A DNA stretch of 64,000 bases from Gammaproteobacteria bacterium (GCA_022826505.1 JAJDUQ010000009.1:17242-81241); one strand, 5' to 3'; counted from the first letter of the stretch, positions 28,607-38,181 are shown. Made by a program: numbers and translations. Notes: generated by a model from the letters alone, not told the origin.

Positions 28607-30721
28607 ATGGACGATTCAAGACCGCGGTCCGGGCTGGACGCCCTGTTCGATCCTCGCTCCGTTGCCGTCATCGGCGCCACCGACGACCCGAACCGTATCG
28701 GCGGGCGGCCGCTACGCTACCTCAAGGAATCCGGGTTCCAGGGCGAGCTGTGGCCCGTCAACCCGCGTCACGATCAGGTGCAGGGACTCGAGGCATGGTC
28801 CGACATTGGGGAAGTGCCCGGCACAATCGATGTCGCCATCGTGGCGGTGCCGGCCTCGCGGACGCTCCGGGCGGTCGAGGCATGCGCCGAGCGTGGCGTG
28901 GGCGCGGCGGTGGTGTTCACGTCGGGCTTTGCCGAGACGGACGCGGTCGGCGTGGCCCGTCAGCGGCGCATGGGGGAAATCGCGCGGTCGAGCGGGATGC
29001 GCATCCTGGGTCCCAACTGCCTCGGCGTGTACAACGCCGCGACCGGATTCTTCGCGACATTCGCCACTACGCTCGACTTCTACCGACCCATGCCGAGTCC
29101 GGTCGCCATCGTCAGTCAGAGCGGTGCGTACGGTTCGCACCTCGCGATGCTCGCACGGCGGCGGCGCATCGAAGTCGGACTGTGGGTAACCACCGGCAAC
29201 GAGTGCGATGTGACGGTATCCGAGTGCATCGCATGGATGGCCGGACGCCCGGAAATCGAAGTCGTGGCGGCCTACGCGGAGGGGGTGCAGGACGGCAGTG
29301 CCCTGCTCGCCTCTCTGGATGCCGCGAGGGCGCACCGAAAGCGGGTGTTCTTCACCAAGACGGGACGCTCCGAGGCCGGCGCCGAGGCGGTGCGATCGCA
29401 TACCGCCGCGCTCGCCGGCGTCGATGCGGTCTTCGACTCGATGCTCGCGCAAGCCGGCATCGTTCGCACCTACGACACCGAGGAGATGCTCGACGCGGCG
29501 TACGCCGCAAGCTTCGGCGTCCTGCCCTCGAACCGACGCGTCGGATTCCTGACAGTTTCGGGAGGGGCCGGCGTGATGATGGTCGACGAAGCCGCCGTAC
29601 AGGGGCTCGAGGTCCCCCCGATGCCCGATGCGGCTCAACGTCGCCTGAAGGAACTGCTCTCCTTCTGCACGCCGCGCAACCCCGTCGACATCACCGCACA
29701 GGTGTTCAACGCACCCCATCTCGTCGGCACGTTCCTCGATACGATGCTCGACGAGGGCGACTACGCCGCCATCGTGATCTTCTTCACGTACGCAGCGTCG
29801 GTCGAGTTCATGGCGAAGCCCACCCTGGACGCGGTGGCCGGCGTTCGCGAACGTCATCCGGACCGGTTGATCGTGATGGCGATGATCGGCGCCGACGAAG
29901 CGGTGGCCCGTTACGAGGCACTGAACGTGCCGGTATTCGAGGATCCGGTGCGGGCAGTGCGTACGGTGTCGGCCCTCGTCAGGGCCCGGGAAGGCCTGGC
30001 GCGCGGACCGGGAGCAGGTGCGCACACCGGCGTTCACCCATCGGGGAGGTCGTACACCGGCGGCCGGCTCGACGAGCACGAGGCGCTCGAGCTGCTCGCA
30101 TCGTGGGGGATCCCGGCGGTGCAGGCGCGTGTCGCCCCGAGTGCCACGGAGGCCGGACATGCCGCCATGACGATTGGCTCTCCGGTTGCGATGAAGATTC
30201 TCTCCCCCGACATCGACCACAAGACCGAGGCGGGCGGGGTCGCCCTCGACGTCGCGGCGGAGAATGCCGCGCGCGAGCACGACGCACTCGTCGCCCGCGC
30301 AGCCTCATACGATGCAAGTGCCGAAATTCGGGGCACGCTCGTCGCACCGATGGTAAGCGGGGTCGAATGCATCCTCGGGATGCGGCGCGATCCGGCATTC
30401 GGTCCGGTGGTGATGGTGGGCTCGGGCGGTATCCTGGCGGAGACGATTGACGATGTCTCGTTCCGCAAAGCCCCCATCGACCGTGCGGAGGCGAGTCGCA
30501 TGATCGCCGAACTCGCGGTTGGTGGTGTCCTCGAAGGCGTGCGCGGCCGCCCGCGGTGCGACATCGACGCACTCGCCCGTGCCGTCGCTGCCCTCTCCCG
30601 CTTCGCGGCCGCCAATGCGGACACGGTGGAGAGCGTCGACGTGAATCCGTTCGTCGTCCTGCCTGAAGGCGAGGGCGGCATGGCCCTCGATGCGCTGATC
30701 GTCGGGCGGACCACACCGTGA
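28607..30721 (+). CDS. ADP-forming acetate/acyl-CoA synthetase (CoA-binding + ATP-grasp)
   Basis: A 704-aa single-chain NDP-forming acyl-CoA ligase that interconverts acyl-CoA and ADP with acid, CoA and ATP. Domains: CoA-binding (LFDPRSVAVIGATDDPNRIGGRPLRYL) at the N-terminus, succinyl-CoA-ligase-like middle with the phospho-His in RSHTAALAG near residue 265, and C-terminal ATP-grasp (GSPVAMKILSPDIDHKTEAGGVALDV; ESVDVNPFVV). Start ATG 28607 is the conservative choice; a TTG at 28556 is in frame but lies in the promoter-like stretch. The acyl substrate is unknown. Confidence 0.9.
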   Translation: MDDSRPRSGLDALFDPRSVAVIGATDDPNRIGGRPLRYLKESGFQGELWPVNPRHDQVQGLEAWSDIGEVPGTIDVAIVAVPASRTLRAVEACAERGVGAAVVFTSGFAETDAVGVARQRRMGEIARSSGMRILGPNCLGVYNAATGFFATFATTLDFYRPMPSPVAIVSQSGAYGSHLAMLARRRRIEVGLWVTTGNECDVTVSECIAWMAGRPEIEVVAAYAEGVQDGSALLASLDAARAHRKRVFFTKTGRSEAGAEAVRSHTAALAGVDAVFDSMLAQAGIVRTYDTEEMLDAAYAASFGVLPSNRRVGFLTVSGGAGVMMVDEAAVQGLEVPPMPDAAQRRLKELLSFCTPRNPVDITAQVFNAPHLVGTFLDTMLDEGDYAAIVIFFTYAASVEFMAKPTLDAVAGVRERHPDRLIVMAMIGADEAVARYEALNVPVFEDPVRAVRTVSALVRAREGLARGPGAGAHTGVHPSGRSYTGGRLDEHEALELLASWGIPAVQARVAPSATEAGHAAMTIGSPVAMKILSPDIDHKTEAGGVALDVAAENAAREHDALVARAASYDASAEIRGTLVAPMVSGVECILGMRRDPAFGPVVMVGSGGILAETIDDVSFRKAPIDRAEASRMIAELAVGGVLEGVRGRPRCDIDALARAVAALSRFAAANADTVESVDVNPFVVLPEGEGGMALDALIVGRTTP

Positions 30722-30761
30722 GCGACAGGCCGGCCCGCGGCCCTGCAACATCGCTCGCAGT

Positions 30762-31709
30762 TCAGCCGCCGACCACCCGATCCACGTAGTAGCTCGCGGT
30801 CATCAGGTCCAGATGACCGCCCCCTCCGTTCTTGAACAAGGTGATGTCGTCCGCCGTGCGCGGGCTCGGCAGGCCGATTCGGCAGAGTTCGAACAGGTCC
30901 CCCTCGATCCGATCCGCACTGAATCGCCCTTCCCTGATCGGCTCGAGGAGATCACCGCAAATTCCGACGGTGGTCTCTCTCGCATCCACGAACACCCGCG
31001 CGCGCTCGAACGTTTCCGTATCGGCTTCGCGCATCTCGGGCTTGTATCCGCCGACAAGGTCCAGATGCTGGCCCGGCCGCAGCCAGGCGCCGAGCACCAG
31101 CGGCGCCTCGGCCGCGGTCGCCGCGGTGATGATGTCGGCATCGCGGCACGCGGCCTCGATGTCCGTGCTCGCATGGAACGTGACGCCGTCCACCGGAGCC
31201 GCGGCGGCGAGCTCCTCTGCCTTGGCATGGGTTCGGTTCCAGATCGTCACGCGCTCGATGGACGGCCGCACCGAGCAGTGCGCGCGGATCAGATGCGGGG
31301 CCTGCGCGCCGGCTCCGATCATGCACAGCGACCGGGAGTCCTCCCGGGCCAGGAACCGGGTGCCGAGTGCTGAGTCGGCGGCCGTCTTCCAGTACGTGAG
31401 TTCGGTGCCGTCGAGGCTCGCGAGCGGCCTGCCGTTCCCGCCGTCGAAGAGCATGTACACCGCCTGAATGGACGGAAGCTCTCCGCCGGCATTGGTTGGA
31501 AACACGGTGATCAGCTTGACCCCAATCTGCCTGGTGCGCTGCCATGCGGCGCGAATGAGCAGAGTGTCGGTGCCGTCCGCCGCGGACGGCTGGGTGATGA
31601 GCAGGTCGTCCATCGCATCGATGGTGTCGAGATGACTGCTCCGCAGCCATTCGACAAGGTCGGGATAGCTCGTGACCGCCTGCATTCGGCCAGCATCGAT
31701 GATGTTCAT
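30762..31709 (-). CDS. Ornithine cyclodeaminase family protein (second copy type)
   Basis: A 315-aa NAD(P)-dependent OCD/mu-crystallin family enzyme. Unlike the 5800-6816 protein it keeps the canonical nucleotide motif GAGAQAPHLIRAH and the GVKLITVFPTN segment. Seen also: the TAADSALGTRFLA helix and GGYKPEMREAD. ATG 31709 has GGGGAG 8 nt upstream. It lies downstream of a rho-independent terminator, so it has its own transcript. Possible activities include ornithine or alanine deamination, or ketimine reduction. Confidence 0.88.
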   Translation of the reverse strand: MNIIDAGRMQAVTSYPDLVEWLRSSHLDTIDAMDDLLITQPSAADGTDTLLIRAAWQRTRQIGVKLITVFPTNAGGELPSIQAVYMLFDGGNGRPLASLDGTELTYWKTAADSALGTRFLAREDSRSLCMIGAGAQAPHLIRAHCSVRPSIERVTIWNRTHAKAEELAAAAPVDGVTFHASTDIEAACRDADIITAATAAEAPLVLGAWLRPGQHLDLVGGYKPEMREADTETFERARVFVDARETTVGICGDLLEPIREGRFSADRIEGDLFELCRIGLPSPRTADDITLFKNGGGGHLDLMTASYYVDRVVGG

Positions 31710-31740
31710 GGGCGACTCCCCGTACCGGGTCGATGAAACG

Positions 31741-31773
31741 AAAAGCGGCGGCGCCGAGTTCCGGCGCCGCCGC
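31741..31773 (-). terminator. Rho-independent terminator of fatty-acid hydroxylase gene
   Basis: Perfect 12-bp stem GCGGCGGCGCCG with loop AGTTC, followed on the minus strand by TTTT. It lies 60 nt after the hydroxylase stop and just before the OCD gene start, isolating the two transcripts. Confidence 0.85.
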
Positions 31774-31832
31774 GCATCATGCCATGCGAATCCTTCTCCC
31801 GGCGTATGCCGCCACCCGGCCGCACGTCGACC

Positions 31833-32636
31833 TCAGGCGGGACTCCCCGCCGCCGCATCGACCCGAACGCGGGTCCTTACCCTCGGGGTCTTCGCGCTCC
31901 TGCGCATGTCGGTCTTCACGTACTTGGTCGAATACCCGTTGAACAGATGCCCGAGCAAGCCGCGATCGAGATCGGACGTGCCGAACAGCCAGTCCGCGAT
32001 CGGGAAGGTGAGGTTCATGTTGCGTTCCATCATGATGGACTGGTTGTGGTGCGCGGTGTGGTGGCGCCGCAACGTGTTCACGAGCGGGCACCAGCGCACG
32101 AACCGGTTCTCGTCGATGTGGCAGCAGAAGTGCATGAACTCGTAGATGAGATAGATGCTGGTCGTGGTGGTGATGAGGAGCCAGCCCACGTTCGGCGAGA
32201 TGAGCCAACCGGCAATCAACGCCGGAGGTGTCGAAATCAGGATGAACACGACGAGCGCGTAGGGAGGAAACACCGTCACCCGCCAGTCATGGTGGTCGGC
32301 GAAGCGCATCTCGTCGTCGGTGAAGAACTGGTGGTGCATGAGCATGTGGCGCGTGTAGATGGCGCGAAATCCCTTCCACTTCCGTGGGCGGTGCATCACC
32401 TGGGCATGGATCCACCACTCGAAGATGTTGCTCGCCAGGAACACCACGGGGACCGCAAGCCACTCCCACCACTGCACGCTCTGGAGGTGGGAGAGATAAA
32501 CGAACAGCGCGCAGAAGCCAATGGTGTAGATGATCGCCACGTGCAGATAACCGTTGTACCAGGCTGCGATGCGTTCCCGGTAGACCTGACGGTAGGTCCG
32601 CTGGCGATCGTTCATCGGTGAGGTGGTGAGCTCCAT
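31833..32636 (-). CDS. Membrane fatty-acid hydroxylase / sterol desaturase superfamily
   Basis: Integral-membrane di-iron hydroxylase of 267 aa. The histidine clusters of the family are visible: HAQVMHR, HMLMHHQFF, HFCCH and RRHHTAHHNQ. About four hydrophobic segments occur (for example AIIYTIGFCALFVYL and VFILISTPPALIAGWLI). AGGAGG sits 7 nt before ATG 32636. A strong terminator follows. An inverted repeat upstream and a GntR gene 247 nt away suggest local control. The substrate may be a fatty acid, carotenoid or sterol-like lipid. Confidence 0.88.
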   Translation of the reverse strand: MELTTSPMNDRQRTYRQVYRERIAAWYNGYLHVAIIYTIGFCALFVYLSHLQSVQWWEWLAVPVVFLASNIFEWWIHAQVMHRPRKWKGFRAIYTRHMLMHHQFFTDDEMRFADHHDWRVTVFPPYALVVFILISTPPALIAGWLISPNVGWLLITTTTSIYLIYEFMHFCCHIDENRFVRWCPLVNTLRRHHTAHHNQSIMMERNMNLTFPIADWLFGTSDLDRGLLGHLFNGYSTKYVKTDMRRSAKTPRVRTRVRVDAAAGSPA

Positions 32637-32683
32637 GGTGGTACCTCCTGCTTCCCGGACCCGGGCGTCAGCCGTATCGCTTC

Positions 32684-32704
32684 TGATATCTTAGTCATAT
32701 ATCA
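32684..32704. promoter_or_regulatory. Inverted repeat, candidate GntR operator
   Basis: TGATAT-9 nt-ATATCA lies in an AT-rich patch about 50 nt upstream of the hydroxylase start. FadR/FCD-type GntR regulators commonly bind AT-rich dyads of this kind, and such a regulator is encoded next door. Confidence 0.45.
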
Positions 32705-32882
32705 ATGTTGCTGCAAGCGTCGTCAGGCGTGGTGCGGCTCCCGAGTCCGGGTCCGAGTCGGTCGGTGCCGGGTTTCCGCGGCCGGGGGAGCATGACTGCT
32801 GGAGACGGTCGATCCACCAACCCGGTCCCGACGTCGCGGTGCGCGAATTTCTTCTCGATTCCGGAGATGACACGGCCGCAAG

Positions 32883-33599
32883 TCACCAGTCCACCGCTGC
32901 TCGGGTGATCGATTCGATGTAGTCGAGCAAGGCATCGCTGGCCGCCGCCGCCGCAGGCCCGTCGCCCGACGCAATCGCGACGGCAATGTGGGCGTGCAGC
33001 CTCGCAATCATCGACAAGTCGCCGGCCTGGCGGTGGTGCATGAACCAGAACCGCCGCGACAGGCCCGCCATCAGCGAGATCGCCTCTGCTGCGAACTCGT
33101 TTCGGTTCGTCTGGCTGACCAGCACGTTGAACTCGTGGTCGAGACGCATGAAGCCGATGTCGTCTCCCGCCTCGGCGCTCTCGCGCATCGCACGAGCGAC
33201 CGTCTCGAAGCGCATCCGTTCCTCATCCGTCGCTCGCGACGCGGCCGACCGCGCCATCAGTCGCTCCAGCTCCCGGCGCACCTCCAGCATGCGGAGCTGC
33301 TTCTTGACGTTGAACTCCGAGACCAGCACGCCGCGTCGCGGCAGCACCGTGACCAGCCCTTCGCGGGCGAGGCGCTGCAACGCTTCGCGCACCGGAGTGC
33401 GCCCGATCCCGAGCGTCTCCGACAGGGCTCCCTCGGAGAGCACCTCGCCGGGCTCGAGTCGAAGCGTGCATATCATCTCCTCGAGCGCGACGTACGCACG
33501 GTCGGTGAGGCTGCGATCCGATTCCTTGCGCGGTTCGGCACCGGTACTCGGCTCCACGGCGTTCAAGCGAATCTCCAATCGTTGGGGGGCGATCGGCAA
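32883..33599 (-). CDS. GntR family transcriptional regulator, FCD subfamily
   Basis: A DNA-binding regulator of up to 238 aa. The N-terminal winged helix-turn-helix spans about residues 30-95 (AYVALEEMICTLRLEPGEVLSEGALSETLGIGRTPVREALQRLAREGLV), followed by the helical FCD effector domain with metal-ligand residues (RLDHEFNVLV; LSMIARLHAHIAVAIASGD). The annotated start is a TTG with no clear Shine-Dalgarno; GTG at 33557 (VEPSTG) is a reasonable alternative. Probable target: the hydroxylase gene downstream; the effector is probably a small carboxylic acid. Confidence 0.9.
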   Translation of the reverse strand: MPIAPQRLEIRLNAVEPSTGAEPRKESDRSLTDRAYVALEEMICTLRLEPGEVLSEGALSETLGIGRTPVREALQRLAREGLVTVLPRRGVLVSEFNVKKQLRMLEVRRELERLMARSAASRATDEERMRFETVARAMRESAEAGDDIGFMRLDHEFNVLVSQTNRNEFAAEAISLMAGLSRRFWFMHHRQAGDLSMIARLHAHIAVAIASGDGPAAAAASDALLDYIESITRAAVDW

Positions 33600-33803
33600 T
33601 GGGCGCGTGTCGGCGTTCGTCTTGCGATCTTTCCGGCGGCGGCGAACATGCTAGTGGCATGTCGGCCGTATCACAAACGTGCATCATGTTGCCCTTGAAC
33701 GGGGCAGATACGTGGCGTGCGGGCCGATCCGGCCCGCGGCTGGCGCGCGGGAACGTACGAATCTACGATAGGCGGTGTTCAGGCCCCGCCCGGGAGCAAC
33801 ACC

Positions 33804-34103
33804 ATGAAGACGTACGCCGGGGATCGGACAATCGACGGGATCATCGTGACCGTCGACGACGCGCCGCTCGACGAGAGACTCGACATTCGGCGGTACAGCG
33901 AGAACGGTTTCGAGTGGACCTACGATGGCGCCGAGTCGCGCCAGCTCGCACTCGCGATTCTCGCCGACCATCTCGACGATGCGGACCACGCCCTTTCGCT
34001 GGTCGACCCGTTCACGACCGAGGTGGTCGCGAACTTCGACAACACCTGGGAGATGACGAGCGACGACGTGGCGCAAGCCATCGAAGCGCTTGAATCCACT
34101 TGA
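33804..34103 (+). CDS. DUF6166-like hypothetical protein
   Basis: A 99-aa acidic soluble protein. MKTYAGDRTIDGIIVTVDDAPLD, GFEWTYDGAESRQLALAILADHL and WEMTSDDVAQAIEAL match my memory of DUF6166 proteins, whose function is unknown. ATG 33804 has GGGAGC upstream; the longer track ORF is not needed. It is followed 20 nt later by a small membrane protein on the same strand. Confidence 0.7.
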   Translation: MKTYAGDRTIDGIIVTVDDAPLDERLDIRRYSENGFEWTYDGAESRQLALAILADHLDDADHALSLVDPFTTEVVANFDNTWEMTSDDVAQAIEALEST

Positions 34104-34123
34104 CGCCTCGGAGAGACCTGGCG

Positions 34124-34318
34124 ATGCCCAACCACTACAAGATTCTTGTCTCCGTACTTGCCATCGCAGTGTGCACCGCGGTGTTCTGGTTCGATACGAG
34201 TTCCGGGATCACGCGCTGGGTGACCCTCGCCCTCGGCCCCATGATGGCCGGCGCGATCTGGGTCCTGCCCGAGGCGAAGGCGAAGGAAATTCGCAAGGAA
34301 GTGGCCAACCGGCGCTGA
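34124..34318 (+). CDS. Small two-helix membrane protein, hypothetical
   Basis: A 64-aa protein with two hydrophobic stretches (ILVSVLAIAVCTAVFWF and VTLALGPMMAGAIWVL) separated by a short polar turn, and a charged C-terminal tail (EAKAKEIRKEVANRR). No recognised family. GGAG lies about 10 nt before ATG 34124. It is probably co-transcribed with the preceding DUF6166-like gene. Confidence 0.6.
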   Translation: MPNHYKILVSVLAIAVCTAVFWFDTSSGITRWVTLALGPMMAGAIWVLPEAKAKEIRKEVANRR

Positions 34319-34478
34319 CGCTGTCCGGCGGAACGAACCCATCCGGGCAACCGCCCGAAGAGACTGCTTGGCAGTCCAGAACCGTTCGGGGCCTGCCGTC
34401 CTCCATTCGAGCCCGTTCGACTGCCGGCGGAACCGACTCTGCGGGAGTTCGGGGGCCTTCCCGGAATCTCTCCGAAAT

Positions 34479-35831
34479 CTAGTCGCGGAACCTGAGCATC
34501 TGCTCCGGCAGCCACAACGCCAGGTCGGGCCATAGCATGACCACCGCGAGCGCGATGATCTCGAGCACGATGAACGGCAAGACGCCCCTGTACATGTGCC
34601 CGAGCCGGATCTCCGGCGGAGAAATGCCGCGCAGGTAGAAGATGGCCGGAGCCATCGGTGGTGTGAGGTAGCTCGTCTGGATGACGATGAGAAAGAGGAT
34701 GCAGAACCAGCTCTTCACCTCGGACGGCTCGAGATCGTAGAAGGAGAACCCTTCGATGATCGGCATCGCGATCGGAATGATGATCAGGATGATCGAGATG
34801 AGATCCAGCACGAACCCGGCGATGAAGGCGAGCATGAGGAGCAGGGCCATCGTCGCCCATCCGGACAACCCGGCGGATTCGACGAGATTCTGCGTGGTAA
34901 CCAGCCCGCCCGCGATGGTGAACACCGTCGCGAAGATGTTCCCTGCGAGCAGGATCATCAGGATCATCGCGGTGACGAGCAGCGTCTTGACCAGGGCTTC
35001 CTTCAGCACGCCGAGGCTGAAATTGCGATAGAGGATGACCATGATGATCGAACCGAGAGCGCCCATCGCGGCAGCCTCGGTCGGCGTTGCCCAGCCGAGG
35101 AGAATGGTGCCGAGCACTGCGAAGATGAGAATGACCGGCGGCACCAGGGCGACAGCGGTGATGACCAACTTGCGGGCCAGGGGCGGATCGTTCTCGTCGG
35201 GGGGCAACCGACGTCCGTCCTCGGGGCGCACGATGCAACGGCCCAGGATGTAGAGAATGTAGAGCAATGCCAGCAGGAGGCCCGGGAACAGCATCCCCAT
35301 GAACAGCCCACCGACGTCCACGTCTGCCACCGGTCCCAGGATGACCACCACCACCGACGGCGGAATGATCGTTCCGAGCGATCCGCCGGCGCAGATGGTG
35401 CCGGAGATGAGCCCCTTGTCGTAGGCGTAGCGCAGCATCACCGGAATTGCGAGCAAGCCGACCACCGACTCCGTCGCACCCACCACACCGCTCGCGGCCG
35501 CGAAGATCACGCACAGGATGACGGTACCGACTGCCAAGCCGCCGGGCAGACGCCGCGTCCAAAGGTGGATCGCCTCGAACAGGCGCTCCGCGATCCCCGA
35601 GCGCTCCATCAGCGAGCCCATGAAGATGAACAGCGGCACCGCACCGAGCACGTAGGCCGCCGCCACCTCGTCGATCTTCTGCGCGAAGACGTTGACCGCC
35701 ATCGGGGAGAAGTTGAACCGCAGCGCCCCGAAGACGAAGGCGACCGAAAGCAGCGAGAACGCCACCGGAAACCCCATGAAGATCATCACCATGAGGGCCG
35801 GGAACATCCACAGGGCGAGTTCCGCGCTCAT
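34479..35831 (-). CDS. dctM: TRAP transporter large permease DctM
   Basis: A 450-aa inner-membrane protein, the Na+-coupled transport subunit of a tripartite ATP-independent periplasmic importer. About 12 hydrophobic segments; the conserved GFPVAFSLLSVAFVFG near the N-terminus, GVVGATESVVGLLAIPVMLRYAYDKGL and GSLGTIIPPSVVVVILG in the first half, and a C-terminal half with TSYLTPPMAPAIFYL. The start overlaps the DctQ stop (ATGA). This is the last gene of dctP-Q-M. Confidence 0.95.
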   Translation of the reverse strand: MSAELALWMFPALMVMIFMGFPVAFSLLSVAFVFGALRFNFSPMAVNVFAQKIDEVAAAYVLGAVPLFIFMGSLMERSGIAERLFEAIHLWTRRLPGGLAVGTVILCVIFAAASGVVGATESVVGLLAIPVMLRYAYDKGLISGTICAGGSLGTIIPPSVVVVILGPVADVDVGGLFMGMLFPGLLLALLYILYILGRCIVRPEDGRRLPPDENDPPLARKLVITAVALVPPVILIFAVLGTILLGWATPTEAAAMGALGSIIMVILYRNFSLGVLKEALVKTLLVTAMILMILLAGNIFATVFTIAGGLVTTQNLVESAGLSGWATMALLLMLAFIAGFVLDLISIILIIIPIAMPIIEGFSFYDLEPSEVKSWFCILFLIVIQTSYLTPPMAPAIFYLRGISPPEIRLGHMYRGVLPFIVLEIIALAVVMLWPDLALWLPEQMLRFRD

Positions 35832-36565
35832 CGCAGGCCCTCCACCGGCGGCGGCGCGGGTGGCTGGCGGCCGGCCAGGATCATGATGGCCCGAACGATC
35901 TGCACCACGGTCTGCATGAACAGCAGCACGATGCCGATGACGAGGCTGAACTTGAACGGCCAGATGATGGGATTCCAGGCCGACTCACCCGAGGTCTCGT
36001 CCACGCGGTAGGCCTCGGAGAAGTAATCCCACAGACCCCAGGTCAGCCACAGCAGCATCGGGACGAGGAACACGTAGCCGACGAGGTCGATCACCTGACG
36101 CTTCTTCAGGCTCACGTGGTCGTAGACGAAGTCGACCCGGATGTGGCGCCCCATCTGCATGCAGTAGGCAAGACCGAACATGAAGCTCGTGCCCATCAGC
36201 ATGTAGGCCATCTCGAACGCCCATTTGGTGGGAGCAGCAAAGAAGTAGCGGGATACGACCTCATAGACCATGGCGATGATGAGCGCCGAGATGATGAACG
36301 CGCCAATGTAGCCGAACAGGCGCGTGAACCACTCCACGCTCCGGATGAAAGGCACGGGGCTCAGGCGCTTCAGCGACCCCGCGACACCGACGACGACGGT
36401 CGCCAGCGCGCCGATGAGAAAGAGGCAGAACAGGAACTCGAAGATGCTCGACCCGGGCGCTTCCGCGACCCGCCGGAAGAACTGCCCGGAGTTCAGGAAG
36501 TAGCCTTCCCAGTTGAGCGCCAGCAGCTTGCCGATCAATTCGAAGAACTTGCCGAGGGTCTCCAT
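35828..36565 (-). CDS. dctQ: TRAP transporter small permease DctQ
   Basis: A 245-aa inner-membrane protein. The four-helix DctQ core (FIISALIIAMVYEVVSRYFFAAPTKWAFEMAYMLMG) is preceded by an extra ~70-residue N-terminal extension with its own hydrophobic segment (FEFLFCLFLIGALATVVVGVAG), longer than usual. The YFF-APTKWAFEM motif is the family signature. A 4-nt ATGA overlap couples it to dctM. A terminator-like hairpin separates it from dctP. Confidence 0.9.
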   Translation of the reverse strand: METLGKFFELIGKLLALNWEGYFLNSGQFFRRVAEAPGSSIFEFLFCLFLIGALATVVVGVAGSLKRLSPVPFIRSVEWFTRLFGYIGAFIISALIIAMVYEVVSRYFFAAPTKWAFEMAYMLMGTSFMFGLAYCMQMGRHIRVDFVYDHVSLKKRQVIDLVGYVFLVPMLLWLTWGLWDYFSEAYRVDETSGESAWNPIIWPFKFSLVIGIVLLFMQTVVQIVRAIMILAGRQPPAPPPVEGLR

Positions 36566-36604
36566 GGCGTCACCGGATGCTCAGGTCCGTCGAGCTCTGG
36601 AACG

Positions 36605-36636
36605 AAAACCGGGGACGCCGGTCCGGCGTCCCCGGT
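36605..36636 (-). terminator. Intra-operon terminator/attenuator between dctP and dctQ
   Basis: Perfect 12-bp stem ACCGGGGACGCC / GGCGTCCCCGGT with a 5-nt loop and a T run (TTTT) on the minus strand. It lies 42 nt after the dctP stop and 40 nt before dctQ. It would let dctP mRNA accumulate over dctQM, giving excess binding protein. Confidence 0.85.
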
Positions 36637-36677
36637 GCGTGGCGGCTACGTTGCGCCGATCCTGTCCGATTGGCGGC

Positions 36678-37739
36678 TCAGTCCACGCCGAGCGGGAACA
36701 GGAACTGGCTCTTCCAGTGTGCTCTGATCTTGCTCTGGAACGCACGGCGATGGTCGAGCGCCTTCTTGAACCACTCGTTTTCCGCCGCCTGCTGATCCGA
36801 CCAGTCCGCCGCCGCCTTGTTCGCAGCCGCGATGAACTCGGACGAGAGCTGCAGGAACTCGTTCCCGTGCGCGCGCATCTCCGCCACCGCGCCGATGTCG
36901 TTGTAGGGATAGCGTGTGTAGGAATCCAGCGCCATCACCTTCCCGGCCATCCTGAGGACCTCGCGCTGCTGATCGGTGAGACCGTTCCAGGCGTCCATGT
37001 TGAACACGCACTCCTGGACCGCGGCCGGCTGGTGGATGCCCGGGGTGATGATGTACTTGGCGATCTTGTGGAAGCCCGACGGGAAATTGACCGACGGCGA
37101 GCTCCACTCGGTGGCGTCGATGACCCCGCGCTCCAGCGCCGGATACACTTCAGCGCCGGGCAGGATGACGGTGGAGGCCCCGAGGTTGCCCGCGATCTCC
37201 GCCCAGGCACCTGCGGTACGCATCTTCAGGCCCTGGAAGTCGTCCAGCGTCTCGATCTTCTTCTTCGAGTGCAGGAAGACCTCGGTCGGGAAGATGCCGC
37301 AGGGAATCGACGCGACGCCGAACTCACCGCTGCGGTACTCGAACTGCAACTCGGCCCCGCCGTCCTGGAAGAGCCACATGAGCGTCTCCTCCGGCTGCAG
37401 GCCGCCGGCCATGCCGGCAAAGATCACTGTCGCCTTGTCGATGCCCCAGTCGTACCCCATCCACGTGTGTCCGGTCTGGGCGACGTTCGACTTCACCGTG
37501 TCGGAGACCTTGAGCGCCTTGCCGAGCGTGCCGCCCGGAAATACCTGGATCTTGATATCGCCGTTGGTCAGGGTCTCGACCGTGCGGGCAAATCCCTCGG
37601 CGTCCTGCTTCAGGAACGGGCCGCCGCCCCAGGCCGTGGCCATGCTCCACTGCTGCGCCGTCATGCCGGCCATCGGCGCGGCCGCCAGTGCGGCACCGAG
37701 AGCACCGCCGACGACCCACTTCTTGGCATGTTTCATCAT
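36678..37739 (-). CDS. dctP: TRAP transporter solute-binding protein DctP
   Basis: A 353-aa periplasmic binding protein. Signal peptide: MMKHAKKW followed by a hydrophobic Ala/Gly core, cleaved near AGMTAQQ. Seen: MATAWGGGPFLKQDAEGFARTVETLTNGDIKIQVFPGG, the ligand-anchoring Arg region KMRTAGAWAEI, and TEWSSPSVNFPSGFHKIAKYII. The sequence resembles TakP-type (2-oxo-acid) binding proteins more than C4-dicarboxylate DctP, so an alpha-keto or related acid is a fair guess. GGAGGAG lies upstream of the tandem ATGs. Confidence 0.92.
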   Translation of the reverse strand: MMKHAKKWVVGGALGAALAAAPMAGMTAQQWSMATAWGGGPFLKQDAEGFARTVETLTNGDIKIQVFPGGTLGKALKVSDTVKSNVAQTGHTWMGYDWGIDKATVIFAGMAGGLQPEETLMWLFQDGGAELQFEYRSGEFGVASIPCGIFPTEVFLHSKKKIETLDDFQGLKMRTAGAWAEIAGNLGASTVILPGAEVYPALERGVIDATEWSSPSVNFPSGFHKIAKYIITPGIHQPAAVQECVFNMDAWNGLTDQQREVLRMAGKVMALDSYTRYPYNDIGAVAEMRAHGNEFLQLSSEFIAAANKAAADWSDQQAAENEWFKKALDHRRAFQSKIRAHWKSQFLFPLGVD

Positions 37740-38181
37740 GTTGGAACTCCTCCTGAGACGTTGTGCGTTTTGCGGCATGCCGCAAGTTGCCGGGGGCATC
37801 CGTATCGCGCCGAACGAACGCCAAAGGCGCCGAACACGCTGCGACGGGTGACGCAATTCGGTCGTGCAGACAGTGACGACTCCCCCGGAATCACCGTCAC
37901 GGGGAGCGCATCATACAAAAATTCAGTCCTGGTAGGTGATCGGATACATCGGCCGGACCCCTGGAAACACACCCTTTCCTCCAGCACGTCGACATCCGCC
38001 ACGACCGGCAAGCCGTGATCCGGCGTCACGATGTGACGCGATTCGAATTCCATCGCCGATCCCGAATTGGCGCCCGATCGTGCGCGTCGCTACTGTAGCA
38101 GGCGGCAATTCCGCACCACCCGCCAGAATTCCGTTACGGCAACGGACCCGGCAGCGAATCACACACGACGAGGGGATCCGG
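37740..38181. other. Intergenic region, 442 nt
   Basis: Leader and promoter region between the divergent dctP and small CxxC gene. A good -10 hexamer for dctP, TATGAT on the minus strand, lies at about 37912-37917 in a short AT-rich patch; its -35 is poor. No gene seen. Confidence 0.5.

Noticed and set aside
34596-36011. 471-aa plus-strand ORF over the TRAP genes
   Set aside because: His/Arg/Glu-rich shadow antisense to dctM/dctQ.
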